A stretch of DNA of 64,000 nucleotides from Candidatus Geothrix odensensis (GTDB lineage Bacteria > Acidobacteriota > Holophagae > Holophagales > Holophagaceae), in NCBI GenBank assembly GCA_016714685.1, contig JADKCH010000004.1:1-64000 (forward strand). The letters run 5' to 3'. The translations under genes were made by a program, and so were the position numbers. Below, piece after piece: positions 25,064 to 34,535 of this stretch. How positions within the stretch are numbered: position 1 is the first letter of the stretch; each line of letters opens with the position of its first letter. Under the pieces are notes generated by a model that worked only from the letters and a program-made list of their open reading frames with translations, was not told where the DNA came from and made no database searches.

Positions 25064-25768
25064 ATGACTCAGCACGTGGTGATCGCCGGCGGCACGGGAG
25101 AGGTGGGCAGGCAGCTGCTTGCCCTGCTGGCGCAACGCCCGGAGCTGTCCGTGCGGGCCCTCGTGCGCAGGCCGGGTTCGCTCCCGGTGGCCTCCAACCT
25201 GGAAGAAGTCACCTTCGACTTCGAGGACGCTGCGGCCTATGGCCCCCTCTTCGGACCGCCCTGCGACCTGCTCCTCATCGCCCTCGGCACCACCCGGGCC
25301 AAGGCCGGCAGCACCGAGGCCTTCCTGCGCGTGGACCGGGACTACCCGCTGCGGCTGATATCGGCCTTGGCCACCACGCGCCCCGGGGCCAAGGTGGGCC
25401 TCGTGAGCAGTGTCGGGGCCGATCGCGGGAAGGGGCTGTATCTGGGCGCCAAGGCCACGGTGGAGGGGGAACTGGCGACCAGCGGCCTGGCCAACGCCAT
25501 CGCGCGGCCCTCCTTCCTCCGCAGCGACCGCCGGGAGTTCCGACTTCTGGAAGCCCTCGTCAACCGCCTCATCGCGCCCCTCTGGCTGGCGCTTGGCCGG
25601 GCCGCCTTCGCCGGCAGCCCCGGCTGGTGGCGCTGGGCCCCGGTGCATGTGCGGGAGGTGGCCGAGGCGCTGCTGGAAGCCAGCCTGAGCCTCAAGCCCG
25701 GCCAGCGGCGGGTGCTTGAGGGCCCTGACCTGCACCCGGGCCCCGTGGCCCGGTGGGGGAGACCATGA
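25064..25768 (+). CDS. NAD(P)-binding Rossmann oxidoreductase (atypical SDR)
   Basis: 234 residues with the dinucleotide-binding VVIAGGTGEVGRQLL at the N-terminus, then LVRRP, DLLLIALGTTRAKAGS, KVGLVSSVGAD and YLGAKATVEGELATSGL. This order matches the HTATIP2/YwnB-like branch of atypical short-chain dehydrogenases. The classical YxxxK is reduced to YLGAK. Substrate unknown. Its stop overlaps the next SDR start by ATGA, so the two are co-translated. Confidence 0.85.
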   Translation: MTQHVVIAGGTGEVGRQLLALLAQRPELSVRALVRRPGSLPVASNLEEVTFDFEDAAAYGPLFGPPCDLLLIALGTTRAKAGSTEAFLRVDRDYPLRLISALATTRPGAKVGLVSSVGADRGKGLYLGAKATVEGELATSGLANAIARPSFLRSDRREFRLLEALVNRLIAPLWLALGRAAFAGSPGWWRWAPVHVREVAEALLEASLSLKPGQRRVLEGPDLHPGPVARWGRP

Positions 25769-26427
25769 CCCAGCCCATCGCCCTCGTCACCGGGGCCTCC
25801 CGCGGTCTGGGCCGGGAGGTGGCCCGGCGGCTCGTGGCCGAGGGGTACACCGTCCTGGCGGGCATGCGGAACACCACGCCTCTCCCGGGCGCTGAGGTGA
25901 TCCCGCTGGATGTGACGGATGAGATCGGGATCCTGGCGGTAGCGGATGCGGTGAAGATCCGGCATCGCCGTCTGGATGTGCTGGTGAACTGCGCCGGCAT
26001 CCTTCTCGATCAGGCCGGCGATGCCTGCTCCATCGAGGCCAGCCGGCTGCGCCAATCCTTCGAAACCAACGCGATCGCCCCCCTGCGCCTGGTCCAGGCC
26101 CTGGTTCCCCTCATGCCGCGGGGCGGCCGCATCGTGAACGTGAGCAGCGGCGGTGGCCAGCTCTCGACACCCGCCACCTGGGCCCCCGCCTACTGCATCT
26201 CGAAGACCGCCCTCAACGCCGTCACGGTCCAACTCGCGGAGTCGTTGCGGCCCAGGGGCATCGCCGTGAACGCCGTGTGCCCCGGATGGGTGCGCACCGA
26301 CATGGGCGGGCCCGAGGCGCCCCGCAGCCTCCAGCAGGGCGCCGACAGCATCCTGTGGCTGGTGCTGCAGGCCGATCCTGGACTCACGGGAGGGTTCTGG
26401 CGGGATGGCGAGCGGATCCCGTGGTAG
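25765..26427 (+). CDS. Short-chain dehydrogenase/reductase
   Basis: 220 residues of a classical SDR. The cofactor motif is TGASRGLGREVA and the structural motif is NCAG. The catalytic serine is in IVNVSSGGG, with YCISKTALNAV as the YxxxK pair, and PGWVRTDMGG follows. The downstream GGFWRDGERIPW ending is typical of carbonyl-reductase-like SDRs. The ATG at 25765 with GGGGGAG upstream is preferred to the frame's earlier start at 25753. Likely oxidises or reduces a small carbonyl compound together with the coupled upstream enzyme; substrate unknown. Confidence 0.9.
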   Translation: MTQPIALVTGASRGLGREVARRLVAEGYTVLAGMRNTTPLPGAEVIPLDVTDEIGILAVADAVKIRHRRLDVLVNCAGILLDQAGDACSIEASRLRQSFETNAIAPLRLVQALVPLMPRGGRIVNVSSGGGQLSTPATWAPAYCISKTALNAVTVQLAESLRPRGIAVNAVCPGWVRTDMGGPEAPRSLQQGADSILWLVLQADPGLTGGFWRDGERIPW

Positions 26428-26472
26428 GGAGCCCTCACCGCCCCGCTGAATCAATGTTGGAGAATCCCCGCG

Positions 26473-27717
26473 ATGGATGCCCCCGCTCCCGAACCACCAC
26501 CCCCCTCCCCGGCAAGCACCGATCCGGCCTTCGCGACCAAGCCCTGCCCCGCCTGCGGGTTCGTCCAGGAGCACTGGGCCAGGGTCTGTCCGAGCTGCGA
26601 GTATCTCTGGCCTGAACCCCATCAGGACCCCGAGGGGGCCGAGGCGCGCCTGACGCAGTTCCAGGACCAGCTGGCGGCGAAGGCGCCCTTCCCCGCCCTG
26701 ACCATCGGCATCCTCTGCGCCAACGTCGCCATCTATCTCGCGATGCTCCTGGCTGGCGTCCACTTCCTCAAACCGGAGGTGCCAGACCTCCTGACCTGGG
26801 GTGCGAACCTCGGCTCGGCGACCACCTCGGGCCAGTGGTGGCGTTTGTTCACCTGCACCTTCCTGCACATCGGCCTCATCCACATCCTCTTCAACATGTA
26901 CGTCCTCTGGGACATCGGGCGATTCGTCGAGCGCCTCCTCGGCTCCCTTGGCTTCGCCGTGGTCTACCTCCTGGCCGGCCTCGCGGGCAGCGTCGCCTCC
27001 ATGTGGTGGAACCCCTACGTCGTGTCGGCGGGCGCGTCGGGGGCGATCTTCGGGCTCTATGGCTGCCTCATCGGGTACCTGCTGGCGGGTGCCCGGGACA
27101 TTCCCGGGGATGTGGCGAGGAACCTCAAGAAGAACGCCCTGGTGTTCCTGGGTTACAACCTGGTCTGGGGACTCACCCAGCCTGAGCTGGACATGGCGGG
27201 CCATCTGGGTGGCCTGGCGGCGGGCCTGGCCTGTGGATTCGTGATGGCGAAGCGGCTGCCTGCGCATGCCCTTGGAGCCAGGGCCCGGATCAACCTCCAG
27301 GTGCTGGCCATCGGGTTCGCCATCCTGGCCTTGGCTGCGGCCCTGCGCCCGAAGACGGTGGACCTCCAGCAGGAGCTACGCAGGTTTTCGGACATGGAGA
27401 GCCGGGTCCAGGCCAGCTACGGCCAGGCCCTCGAGAAAGCAAGGTCGCAGGCCCTTTCGGATGCGGATTTCGCCGATCTCATCGATGCGGAGGTGATCCA
27501 CCCGTGGCACTCGGCACGGCTTCGACTTGAAGGCATCCATGGCGTTCCAGACGGCCAGGCCAGGCTGCTCTCCCGGATCGGGCGCTATGCCGAAACCCGC
27601 GAGCGGGCCTGGGCGAGGCTTGCGGAGGCCCTCCGGCTTCGGGATCCCGATGGCATCCAGCAGGCGAACGCCCTGCACGCGGATGCCGACCGGCAGGCCA
27701 AGAGCCTTCAGGAGTAG
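26473..27717 (+). CDS. Rhomboid intramembrane protease with zinc ribbon and C-terminal domain
   Basis: 414 residues. An N-terminal zinc ribbon is formed by Cys25, Cys28, Cys39 and Cys42. A linker leads to a six-helix rhomboid domain (about 75-255) with the nucleophile Ser189 in GASGAIFG and His244 in AGHLGG. A seventh membrane segment (about 272-290) is followed by a soluble helical domain of about 120 residues (QQELRRFSDMESRVQASY onward). Rhomboids cut transmembrane helices of other proteins. The ribbon and the long helical tail are additions that could bind substrate or partners. It is not in an obvious operon. Confidence 0.92.
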   Translation: MDAPAPEPPPPSPASTDPAFATKPCPACGFVQEHWARVCPSCEYLWPEPHQDPEGAEARLTQFQDQLAAKAPFPALTIGILCANVAIYLAMLLAGVHFLKPEVPDLLTWGANLGSATTSGQWWRLFTCTFLHIGLIHILFNMYVLWDIGRFVERLLGSLGFAVVYLLAGLAGSVASMWWNPYVVSAGASGAIFGLYGCLIGYLLAGARDIPGDVARNLKKNALVFLGYNLVWGLTQPELDMAGHLGGLAAGLACGFVMAKRLPAHALGARARINLQVLAIGFAILALAAALRPKTVDLQQELRRFSDMESRVQASYGQALEKARSQALSDADFADLIDAEVIHPWHSARLRLEGIHGVPDGQARLLSRIGRYAETRERAWARLAEALRLRDPDGIQQANALHADADRQAKSLQE

Positions 27718-27756
27718 ATCCCGGCAAACAGGAGCGGTCGCCGGTTTCCTGACAAA

Positions 27757-28893
27757 TCAGGTCCTGAGGCCGCGGCGCGAAGGCAGCTCGGGGTACATCC
27801 TCGCCATGCACTCCGGGCAGATCCCATGGGTGAACGTGGCTGCGGAGTGGGCCTGAACATAGGACTCGATCTGGTTCCAGTACCCCGCGTCGTCGCGGAT
27901 CTTCTTGCAGCTGGCACAGATGGGCAGCAGGCCGCGCAGTTCCTGGACCTCCTCCCGGGCCCTCTCCCGCTCGCGTTTCCAGGCCCGGTGCAGCAGCCAG
28001 GCCAGGCCTGAGGTGAGCAGGGTGAACAGGCCGGCCAGGCTCCAGCTCCAGCGCGCCACCGTCCGCCAACGGGCCAGGTAGTCCTCGGAGCCCAGCCCCA
28101 CGTGAAGGTACAGCGGGTGCTGCCCGACCTTGGCGAAGGCGAAGGTCCGTTCCACGCCATCGACCCCACCCCGGGCCTTGTACACGCCTGCTGTGCGCCC
28201 CTGCTGGAACAGGGCCTGGAAGGCAGGGGAGATGTCACGCCGCCCCACCACCTGCCCGAGGGCCTTGTTCACGGGGTACTTGGCATAGATGTCCAGCTGC
28301 CCGCCCCGCAGGGTCACGGTGCCGTGGGGGCCGAGGTCCATGCGCGACATCGACTGGGTGAACTGTTCCAGTGTGGTGGCCGCGTAGGCCACTCCGGCGA
28401 ACCTGCCGTCGGGACGTTCCACCCTTCGGGCGAAGATGAGCACCCACTGCCCGCTGATGCGCCCCACCACGGGCTCGGAGATCAGCAGGCCGGCCCCTGG
28501 GTTCCGCCGGGCTTCGGCGAAGTAGGCCCGGTCCGCCACGCTGAAGGCACTGCCGGGCTGGACGCCGATGCCATGGTCGATGCGTCCTTCGGCATTCGCG
28601 GTCCGGATGGAGCTCAGCTCCGGGAACTGGGTGAAGAGGCTCGCGATGTAGGCGTTCAAAACTGCATCCCGGATGCCCCCAGTGCTCATCTGGCGGGTCA
28701 TCTCGCCCCGAAGGGCGAAGAGAGCCAGGTCGATCCGCTGGAGGTCCCCCGACAGCTGGCGATCCAGCACCTGGGTCAGGTTCTGGGCGGTCCGGGCGGC
28801 ATCTTCCTCTGCGCGATGGAGGTGCCACCGCAGGATCGCCACGGTGATGGCCAGCACCAGGAGGTTCACCAGGAGGAGGACGGCGACGACCAT
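27757..28893 (-). CDS. Cache-domain membrane sensor with C-terminal Cys4 motif
   Basis: 378 residues. Two membrane segments (about 1-22 and 280-302) bracket a periplasmic Cache/PDC-like sensor that includes SSIRTANAEGRIDHG and SVADRAYFAEARRNPGAGLLIS. After the second segment comes a charged coil (KRERERAREEVQEL). The tail follows, with ICASCKKIRDDAGYWNQIE and THGICPECM, four cysteines in two CxxC pairs. This tail is known from the ends of many PAS and receiver proteins, but no kinase, GGDEF or methyl-accepting domain is present here. ATG 28893 has GGGGGA upstream; a TTG at 29004 would add 37 residues. Confidence 0.82.
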   Translation of the reverse strand: MVVAVLLLVNLLVLAITVAILRWHLHRAEEDAARTAQNLTQVLDRQLSGDLQRIDLALFALRGEMTRQMSTGGIRDAVLNAYIASLFTQFPELSSIRTANAEGRIDHGIGVQPGSAFSVADRAYFAEARRNPGAGLLISEPVVGRISGQWVLIFARRVERPDGRFAGVAYAATTLEQFTQSMSRMDLGPHGTVTLRGGQLDIYAKYPVNKALGQVVGRRDISPAFQALFQQGRTAGVYKARGGVDGVERTFAFAKVGQHPLYLHVGLGSEDYLARWRTVARWSWSLAGLFTLLTSGLAWLLHRAWKRERERAREEVQELRGLLPICASCKKIRDDAGYWNQIESYVQAHSAATFTHGICPECMARMYPELPSRRGLRT

Positions 28894-29047
28894 CCGGATC
28901 CCCCTGGACGGATGGTCCGGAGGTCTCGCTGCCACCGAAGGAAACGCCAAGAAGCCTCCCTGGTCCAGCGGCCGGGGGTCGCCGGACCTCAGCCCTGCAT
29001 TCAAGTCATCGACGGACGGCCCAACTTCTTTAGGAGTCTGGCGACCA

Positions 29048-29854
29048 TCAAGGAGGTCCGACCCGCTTGGACTCCAGGGCCCTGAAGGCCGTTCCGTCCC
29101 CCACCTCGATGCCGAAGACCTCGCGCAAGATGGGGATCACCTCCTCCAGCGCCAGCTCCCGGCCCACCACCTGGTCGCCGCGCAGCTCGGCGTAGGCCCG
29201 GTTGCGGAGGATGCGCCGCACCTCCGGCCCGGGCAGCTGGGCGGTGAGCGTCTGAATGAAGCGCGAGCCGGGATGGGTGCTGGTGTAGTGGCTGGCCAGC
29301 TCGAAGTCCACGGGGAAGCGCTGAGTGGGCTCGAAGGCGTAGAGGTCATCCCAGGCGCCGTGGTGGAAGGACTGGAGCACGCGCAGACCCTTCTCCACGA
29401 CCACCCGATAGGTGTTCTGGAACTGCGCATGGGGCTCCCCATCCAGGGGCACCGGCCCGAGCAGGCCCTCGCCTCCGAAGCCCACGTCGGCCAGCCAGTC
29501 GCCCCCATCCAGCCGCACCAGCAGCAGCATGTGGGTGCGGGGGAGCAGCACCGGGGCGCCCAGCCGCACCCTGGCCTCGCACGCGATGGCCTCGAAACCG
29601 ATGGCTTCCAGCGCGGCCTGGAACAGCGTGTTGTGCTCGAAGCAGTAGCCCCCCCGTCGCCGCTGCACCAGCTTGGCCTGCAGGGACGCCAGATCCAGCC
29701 GGATGGGCAGGCCCACTTGGACGTCCAGGTTCTCGAAGGGGATGCTCGTGGCATGGGCCAGGTGCAGCGCCCGCAGGCCCGCCAGGTCCGCCTGGGGAGG
29801 CTCCTGCAGGCCGATGCGCCCCAGGTAGGCGCCCAGGTCGAGCTCAGCGGCCAT
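29048..29854 (-). CDS. nat: Arylamine N-acetyltransferase
   Basis: 268 residues, the usual NAT length. It transfers acetyl from acetyl-CoA to arylamines or hydrazines through a cysteine. The catalytic triad is visible as Cys71 (RRGGYCFEHN), His108 (RTHMLLLV) and Asp123 (WLADVGFGG). The N-terminal SIPFENLDV is another signature. The ATG at 29854 begins MAAELDLGAYL and lies within the end of the upstream DinB gene (11-base overlap), so the two are co-translated. Confidence 0.94.
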   Translation of the reverse strand: MAAELDLGAYLGRIGLQEPPQADLAGLRALHLAHATSIPFENLDVQVGLPIRLDLASLQAKLVQRRRGGYCFEHNTLFQAALEAIGFEAIACEARVRLGAPVLLPRTHMLLLVRLDGGDWLADVGFGGEGLLGPVPLDGEPHAQFQNTYRVVVEKGLRVLQSFHHGAWDDLYAFEPTQRFPVDFELASHYTSTHPGSRFIQTLTAQLPGPEVRRILRNRAYAELRGDQVVGRELALEEVIPILREVFGIEVGDGTAFRALESKRVGPP

Positions 29855-30353
29855 GCTGCGTTCCGCCGTGGCGGGAAGACCAGGCTGCGAGGTTGCGCCG
29901 GATCTGCGCCGCGTGGATCTCCAGGTGCTCTCCGTAGCTCCGCAGCCAGTCGTCGGTGCTGTAAGGCCCACTGTGGGTATGGCGACCCACCCTTCCCCAG
30001 GCCTCCTCTGGCAGCCGGTCGAGCATGGCCGCGGTGTGCGCCCGCGTCGTCTCGATCAGACGCAGGGCCAGCTCGGGGTCGGAGGCGTGGTAGTCGAAGC
30101 GGTGCGCCCAGGTGGTCTCGTCGTAGCCCACGATGAGGGGCTCGGCCTCGGCCAGCAGAAGCCGGATGCGGGTCGCCGCGTAGGTCTCCGAGTCGGCGCA
30201 GTGGACCACCACCTCGTGGGCACTCCACCGGCCGTCCCCGGGACGCCACCCGCGCGCCTCGACGGGGACCTCGTCCCAGGCCTGCCGCAGCAGCGCCGCG
30301 CCCTGGGCATAGCGGCGGAGGAAGGATTCCCGCGTGACGGCGTCGAAGGACAT
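29844..30353 (-). CDS. DinB/YfiT-family protein
   Basis: 169 residues. Start MSFDAVTRESFLRRYAQG, then GWRPGDGRWSAHEVVVHCADSE and GEHLEIHAAQIRRN contain the three histidines expected to bind a metal in the DinB four-helix bundle. The ATG at 30353 has GAGGTG upstream, while earlier in-frame ATGs lack such a site. No signal peptide, unlike the homologue at 23887. It overlaps the NAT gene and probably shares its transcript. Substrate unknown; relatives include thiol-transferases and metal hydrolases. Confidence 0.85.
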   Translation of the reverse strand: MSFDAVTRESFLRRYAQGAALLRQAWDEVPVEARGWRPGDGRWSAHEVVVHCADSETYAATRIRLLLAEAEPLIVGYDETTWAHRFDYHASDPELALRLIETTRAHTAAMLDRLPEEAWGRVGRHTHSGPYSTDDWLRSYGEHLEIHAAQIRRNLAAWSSRHGGTQHGR

Positions 30354-30451
30354 GGGGCACCTCGGTTCCAGCATGGTCGGGTCCCGGGAAAAATGAAGCC
30401 TCATCTTGCGAGGCAGCCATGGTTACATGGGAACCACTGCCCGGAGTTCCC

Positions 30452-32149
30452 ATGCGCCTTCCCTCTGCTTGTCTCGCCCTGGGCTTCGTGGTCATGTCCC
30501 TGCATGGCGGCGACCGCGTCACCGGCCGCGCCTTCGCCACGCGCTCCGAGGTGGCGGCCCAGCACGGCATGGCCTGTACCAGCCAGGCCCTGGCCACGCA
30601 GATCGCGCTCGATGTTCTGAAGCAGGGTGGCTCCGCCGTGGATGCGGCCATCGCGGCCAACGCGGCCCTCGGCCTCATGGAGCCCACGGGCAGCGGCATG
30701 GGCGGCGACCTCTATGCCATCGTGTGGGACGCGAAATCCAAGAAGCTGCATGGCCTCAATGGCAGCGGCCGCTCGCCGAAATCGCTGGGCCTCGACCACT
30801 TCAGAAAGCTCGGCCTCAAGCACATCCCGCCCCATGGGGCCCTGCCCGTGAGCGTGCCCGGCTGCGTGGACGGCTGGTTCGAGCTGCACAAGAAGTTCGG
30901 CAAGCTGCCCATGGCCCAGGTGCTGGCCCCCGCCATCCGCTACGCGAAGGAGGGCTTCCCGGTCAGCGAGCTCATCGCCTACTACTGGGACCGCAGCGTA
31001 CCCGTCCTCGGCAAGTTCCCGGGCTTCCTGGAGACCTTCACCGTGGACGGCAAGCGCGCCCCGAAGAGCGGTGAGGTCTTCCGCAATCCCCGGCTGGCGA
31101 AGACGCTGGAACTCCTGGCGAAAGAGGGCCGCGACGCCTTCTACAAGGGCGAGATCGCCCGGAAGATCGACGCCTACATGAAGGCCAACGGCGGCTTCCT
31201 CAGCTATGAGGATCTGGCTGCCCACCGCTCGGACTGGGTGGAACCCGTGAGCGTGAACTACCGCGGCTACTACGTCTGGGAGCTGCCTCCCAACGGCCAG
31301 GGCATCGCCGCCCTGCAGATGCTGAACATCCTCGAGGGTTACGACTTCTCCAAGATCCCCTTCGGCAGCCCCCAGCACGTGCATCTGTTCACCGAGGCCA
31401 AGAAGCTGGCCTTCGAGGACCGGGCGAAGTTCTACGCCGATGCCGAGTTCATGAAGGTGCCCCTGGCCTGGCTCCTCTCCAAGGACTATGCCGCCCAGCG
31501 TCGGAGCCTCATCGACGAGGGCCGCGCCGCGCGCCGCCTGGAGGCGGGCCACCCGCCCCTGAAGGAAGGCGACACCATCTACCTCACCACCGCCGACGGC
31601 GAAGGCAACATGGTGAGCCTCATCCAGAGCAACTACCGGGGCATGGGCAGCGGCATGACGCCCGGCGACCTGGGCTTCTGCCTGCAGGACCGCGGCGAGC
31701 TGTTCAACCTGGAGGAGGGCCACGCCAACACCTACGCCCCCGGCAAGCGGCCCTTCCACACCATCATCCCGGGCTTCATCACCAAGGATGGCCAGCCCTT
31801 CCTCAGCTACGGCGTCATGGGCGGCGAGTTCCAGCCCATCGGCCACGCCCAGATCGTGATGAACCTGATCGACTTCGGCATGAACGCCCAGGAGGCCGGC
31901 GATGCGCCGCGCATGAGCCACGACGGCTCGCCGGAGCCCACCGGCGAGAAGGGCAGGCTGCCGGGCACCATCCAGCTGGAGAGCGGCTTCCCCTACGAGA
32001 CCGTGCGCGAGCTCATGAACCGGGGCCATGGGGTGGGCTGGCTGTTCGGCGGCTACGGCGGCTACCAGGCCATCCGCTGGGAGCCCAGGCAGAAGGTCTA
32101 TTTCGGCGCCTCGGAATCCCGGAAGGACGGCCAGGCGGCCGGCTACTGA
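30452..32149 (+). CDS. ggt: Gamma-glutamyltransferase-family protein
   Basis: 565 residues including a signal-like N-terminus (MRLPSACLALGFVVMSLHG). GGT enzymes are Ntn hydrolases that cleave themselves and then transfer or hydrolyse gamma-glutamyl groups. Visible signatures are GSAVDAAIAANAALGLMEPTGSGMGGD near the start and ELPPNGQGIAALQMLNIL. The cleavage site EGDTIYL has Thr375 as the nucleophile. The residues after it are Ile-Tyr rather than the Thr-His of the Escherichia enzyme, a variant common in the YwrD-like branch. The ATG at 30452 follows CCGGAG. Confidence 0.92.
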   Translation: MRLPSACLALGFVVMSLHGGDRVTGRAFATRSEVAAQHGMACTSQALATQIALDVLKQGGSAVDAAIAANAALGLMEPTGSGMGGDLYAIVWDAKSKKLHGLNGSGRSPKSLGLDHFRKLGLKHIPPHGALPVSVPGCVDGWFELHKKFGKLPMAQVLAPAIRYAKEGFPVSELIAYYWDRSVPVLGKFPGFLETFTVDGKRAPKSGEVFRNPRLAKTLELLAKEGRDAFYKGEIARKIDAYMKANGGFLSYEDLAAHRSDWVEPVSVNYRGYYVWELPPNGQGIAALQMLNILEGYDFSKIPFGSPQHVHLFTEAKKLAFEDRAKFYADAEFMKVPLAWLLSKDYAAQRRSLIDEGRAARRLEAGHPPLKEGDTIYLTTADGEGNMVSLIQSNYRGMGSGMTPGDLGFCLQDRGELFNLEEGHANTYAPGKRPFHTIIPGFITKDGQPFLSYGVMGGEFQPIGHAQIVMNLIDFGMNAQEAGDAPRMSHDGSPEPTGEKGRLPGTIQLESGFPYETVRELMNRGHGVGWLFGGYGGYQAIRWEPRQKVYFGASESRKDGQAAGY

Positions 32150-32258
32150 GGACCACGGCCACCTTGTGACCGCCGTCCTCGGCAGGCCCGGTGGTCGTGT
32201 TCTAGACTGCCCTGAGTCCCCCTCCCCACTCCACCGAAGCCCCCCTCCCAGACAGGGC

Positions 32259-34505
32259 ATGATTCCCCTTCGCCGCCTCCTCGCCCGCCAGCTGCTGAGC
32301 ATCCAGATACCCCTCGTGGCCATTCTCCTCGGGCTGGTCTGGTGGGGGGCCCGGACCCTCCTGCTGGGGCAAGCCCAGCGCGATGGCGAGGCCCGGCTGC
32401 GCATCGCCGTTCAGGCCATGGATCGGCGCCTCGCGGTGGTGGAGCGCAGCGGGTCCCTCGTGCACGGCTACTGGACTCAGGGGAGGCTCCCCTTCGATAG
32501 CCCCGAGGCCAATGCCTCGCTGCTCATGCCCTGGCTGCACAGCCAGGAGGATTTCCGCCTGCTCAACTTCCTGGATGAGGAGGGGCATTCCCTGCTCCTC
32601 ATGCAGGGCAAGGATGGCTGGCATGGCCGCGTGATCCGTGAGGTCTCCCCCGGTCGTTTCCAGCTGGGCTGGCAGAAGGCCGGGGCCCTGGGGCTCGAGC
32701 CCCCGGCTCCCGGAGCCTATCGGGACCTGAATGGCTACGATCCCAGGAGCCGCCCCTGGTACCAGGAGGCCCGGAAGCTCGAGGCACCCCGCTGGTCCGT
32801 GCCCTATCGCCTGGGCGCTCCGGAAAACCGGCTCGTCATGACCTGGCTGGTGCCCCTGAGGGAACCCGGGAGGCCGCTGGAAGGAGCGTTGGGACTCGAT
32901 CTTGTGGCCGAGGACCTCCAGGACTTCCTCGAGCTGCTCCGGCCAACCCAGGGCAGCCGGCTGTGGCTCCTGGACCAGAACGGTCAGGTGCTGTCCAATG
33001 CCCACGGATCCCAGCCGATGGTGGCCCTGCCGCCACCGGGCCCAGCCTCGGCCACCCTTGGCGGGCTCCGCCACCGGATCCTGCGGAGCGATCTCCCCCG
33101 CCACCCCGGAACCCAATGGCACATGGTGATGGCGATCCCGGAAGGAGACCTCCTGGCGACCGTCCGGTGGAAGCTGCTGGGGTTCACGGGGGCGGCTTTC
33201 TTGGTGATGCTGCTGCCCATCCTCTGGGGCCTCCGCGTGGGGCGAAGGCTCTCCGACGATATCCAGGACCTCGCCAAGGCCGCAGGAGAGGTCGGCGCGG
33301 GCGTCGCCCCGCACCGACCCACAAACGAGGTGCTCGAGTTCCAGGTCGTGGGCCAGGCCCTGCAGTGGGCCCATGCGGAAATCCGGGAGCGGCACGCCCT
33401 CCAGGAACAGCTCCAGCACAGCCAGCGGCTGGAGACCCTGGGCACCCTGGCCGGTGGCATCGCCCACGATGTGAACAACCACCTGAGCGCCATCCTTGGG
33501 CAGATGCATCTGGTCCGGGAGGCGCTTCCAGAGGGGCATCCCGCACATCAGCGGATCATCCTGGCCGAATCCTCGGCCACCAGCTGTGCGCGGACCACCC
33601 GAACCCTGCTCGCTTTCAGCCGCCACGGCAACCCGGACCTGCGTCCCCTGGATCTCCACGAGCTGGTGTCAGCCGCCGTGGACTTGTTGGGCTGCATCCT
33701 GGGGGGGCTGATCCAGGTCTCCGCGGAACTGGAATCCGGGCCTGCAACCATCCAAGGGGACCGCCTGCAGCTGGAACAAGTACTCATGAACCTGGCCGTC
33801 AATGCCCGCGATGCGATGCCCCAGGGGGGCCGACTCACCCTGCGGACCCGCCGGACCGGGGACGGACGCATCGAGCTCGCAGTGGAGGACACGGGGCAGG
33901 GCATCCCCGAAGAGGCCCTGCCCCGCATCTTCGAGCCGTTCTTCACCACCAAGGCCGTAGGCCAGGGGACGGGGCTCGGCCTGTCCATGGTGCACGGGAT
34001 CGTCCAGACCCACGGGGGGACTCTCACCGTGGACAGCCAGGTGGGGATCGGAACCCGCTTCACGCTGAGCCTCCCCCTGGCTGAATCCGGAGCCCCTGAC
34101 ACCCTCCCATTGCAGCCTGAATCAAACCCCACCGAATGCCTCCTCGGACTGCGGATCCTCGTGGCCGAGGACGAGGCCTTCCTGCTCGACATGCTGGAGA
34201 GCGCCCTGGCCGCGGCCGGAGCCCATGTCAGCCGGGCCGCCTCCGGAGACCGGGCCTGGGAGGTCTTCCAGAGCCAGGCCTTCGACCTGGTGCTCAGCGA
34301 CCAGCGCATGCCCGGCTGCACCGGCGTGGAGCTGTTCCAGCGCATCCGCCGCTCGGGCTCACGGGTTCCGTTCATCCTCGCCAGCGGGCAGTCCCTGGAG
34401 GATTTCCAGGCCGCCTTCGCTGCGGATGCCCGCGCCCACCTGCTGAGCAAACCCTTCGCCATCGACGACCTGCTGACCCTGATCCGGGGGCTGACCGCCC
34501 ATTGA
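32259..34505 (+). CDS. Membrane hybrid histidine kinase with Cache-like sensor and receiver
   Basis: 748 residues. The first membrane segment (about 13-30; IPLVAILLGLVWWGARTLLL) leads to a periplasmic sensor of about 270 residues containing YDPRSRPWYQEARKL, the dCache signature. Then come a second segment (VRWKLLGFTGAAFLVMLLPILWGL), a HAMP-like linker and HisKA with the histidine in GGIAHDVNNHLSAIL. HATPase has NLAVNARDAMPQGG and GLGLSMVHGIV. A C-terminal receiver (about 630-748) has VAEDEAFLLD, LVLSDQRMPGCTG and LLSKPF. The real ATG (32259) begins MIPLRRLLARQLL. It precedes, but is convergent with, an HD-GYP gene. Confidence 0.92.
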   Translation: MIPLRRLLARQLLSIQIPLVAILLGLVWWGARTLLLGQAQRDGEARLRIAVQAMDRRLAVVERSGSLVHGYWTQGRLPFDSPEANASLLMPWLHSQEDFRLLNFLDEEGHSLLLMQGKDGWHGRVIREVSPGRFQLGWQKAGALGLEPPAPGAYRDLNGYDPRSRPWYQEARKLEAPRWSVPYRLGAPENRLVMTWLVPLREPGRPLEGALGLDLVAEDLQDFLELLRPTQGSRLWLLDQNGQVLSNAHGSQPMVALPPPGPASATLGGLRHRILRSDLPRHPGTQWHMVMAIPEGDLLATVRWKLLGFTGAAFLVMLLPILWGLRVGRRLSDDIQDLAKAAGEVGAGVAPHRPTNEVLEFQVVGQALQWAHAEIRERHALQEQLQHSQRLETLGTLAGGIAHDVNNHLSAILGQMHLVREALPEGHPAHQRIILAESSATSCARTTRTLLAFSRHGNPDLRPLDLHELVSAAVDLLGCILGGLIQVSAELESGPATIQGDRLQLEQVLMNLAVNARDAMPQGGRLTLRTRRTGDGRIELAVEDTGQGIPEEALPRIFEPFFTTKAVGQGTGLGLSMVHGIVQTHGGTLTVDSQVGIGTRFTLSLPLAESGAPDTLPLQPESNPTECLLGLRILVAEDEAFLLDMLESALAAAGAHVSRAASGDRAWEVFQSQAFDLVLSDQRMPGCTGVELFQRIRRSGSRVPFILASGQSLEDFQAAFAADARAHLLSKPFAIDDLLTLIRGLTAH

Positions 34506-34535
34506 GCCCCTGGGCTCCAGGGCGGGATCCGGAGA

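Noticed and set aside
28894..29004. N-terminal extension of the Cache protein from a TTG at 29004
   Set aside because: The extra 37 residues are Pro/Arg-rich and the ATG at 28893 has a better ribosome site right before the first membrane segment; kept only as an alternative.
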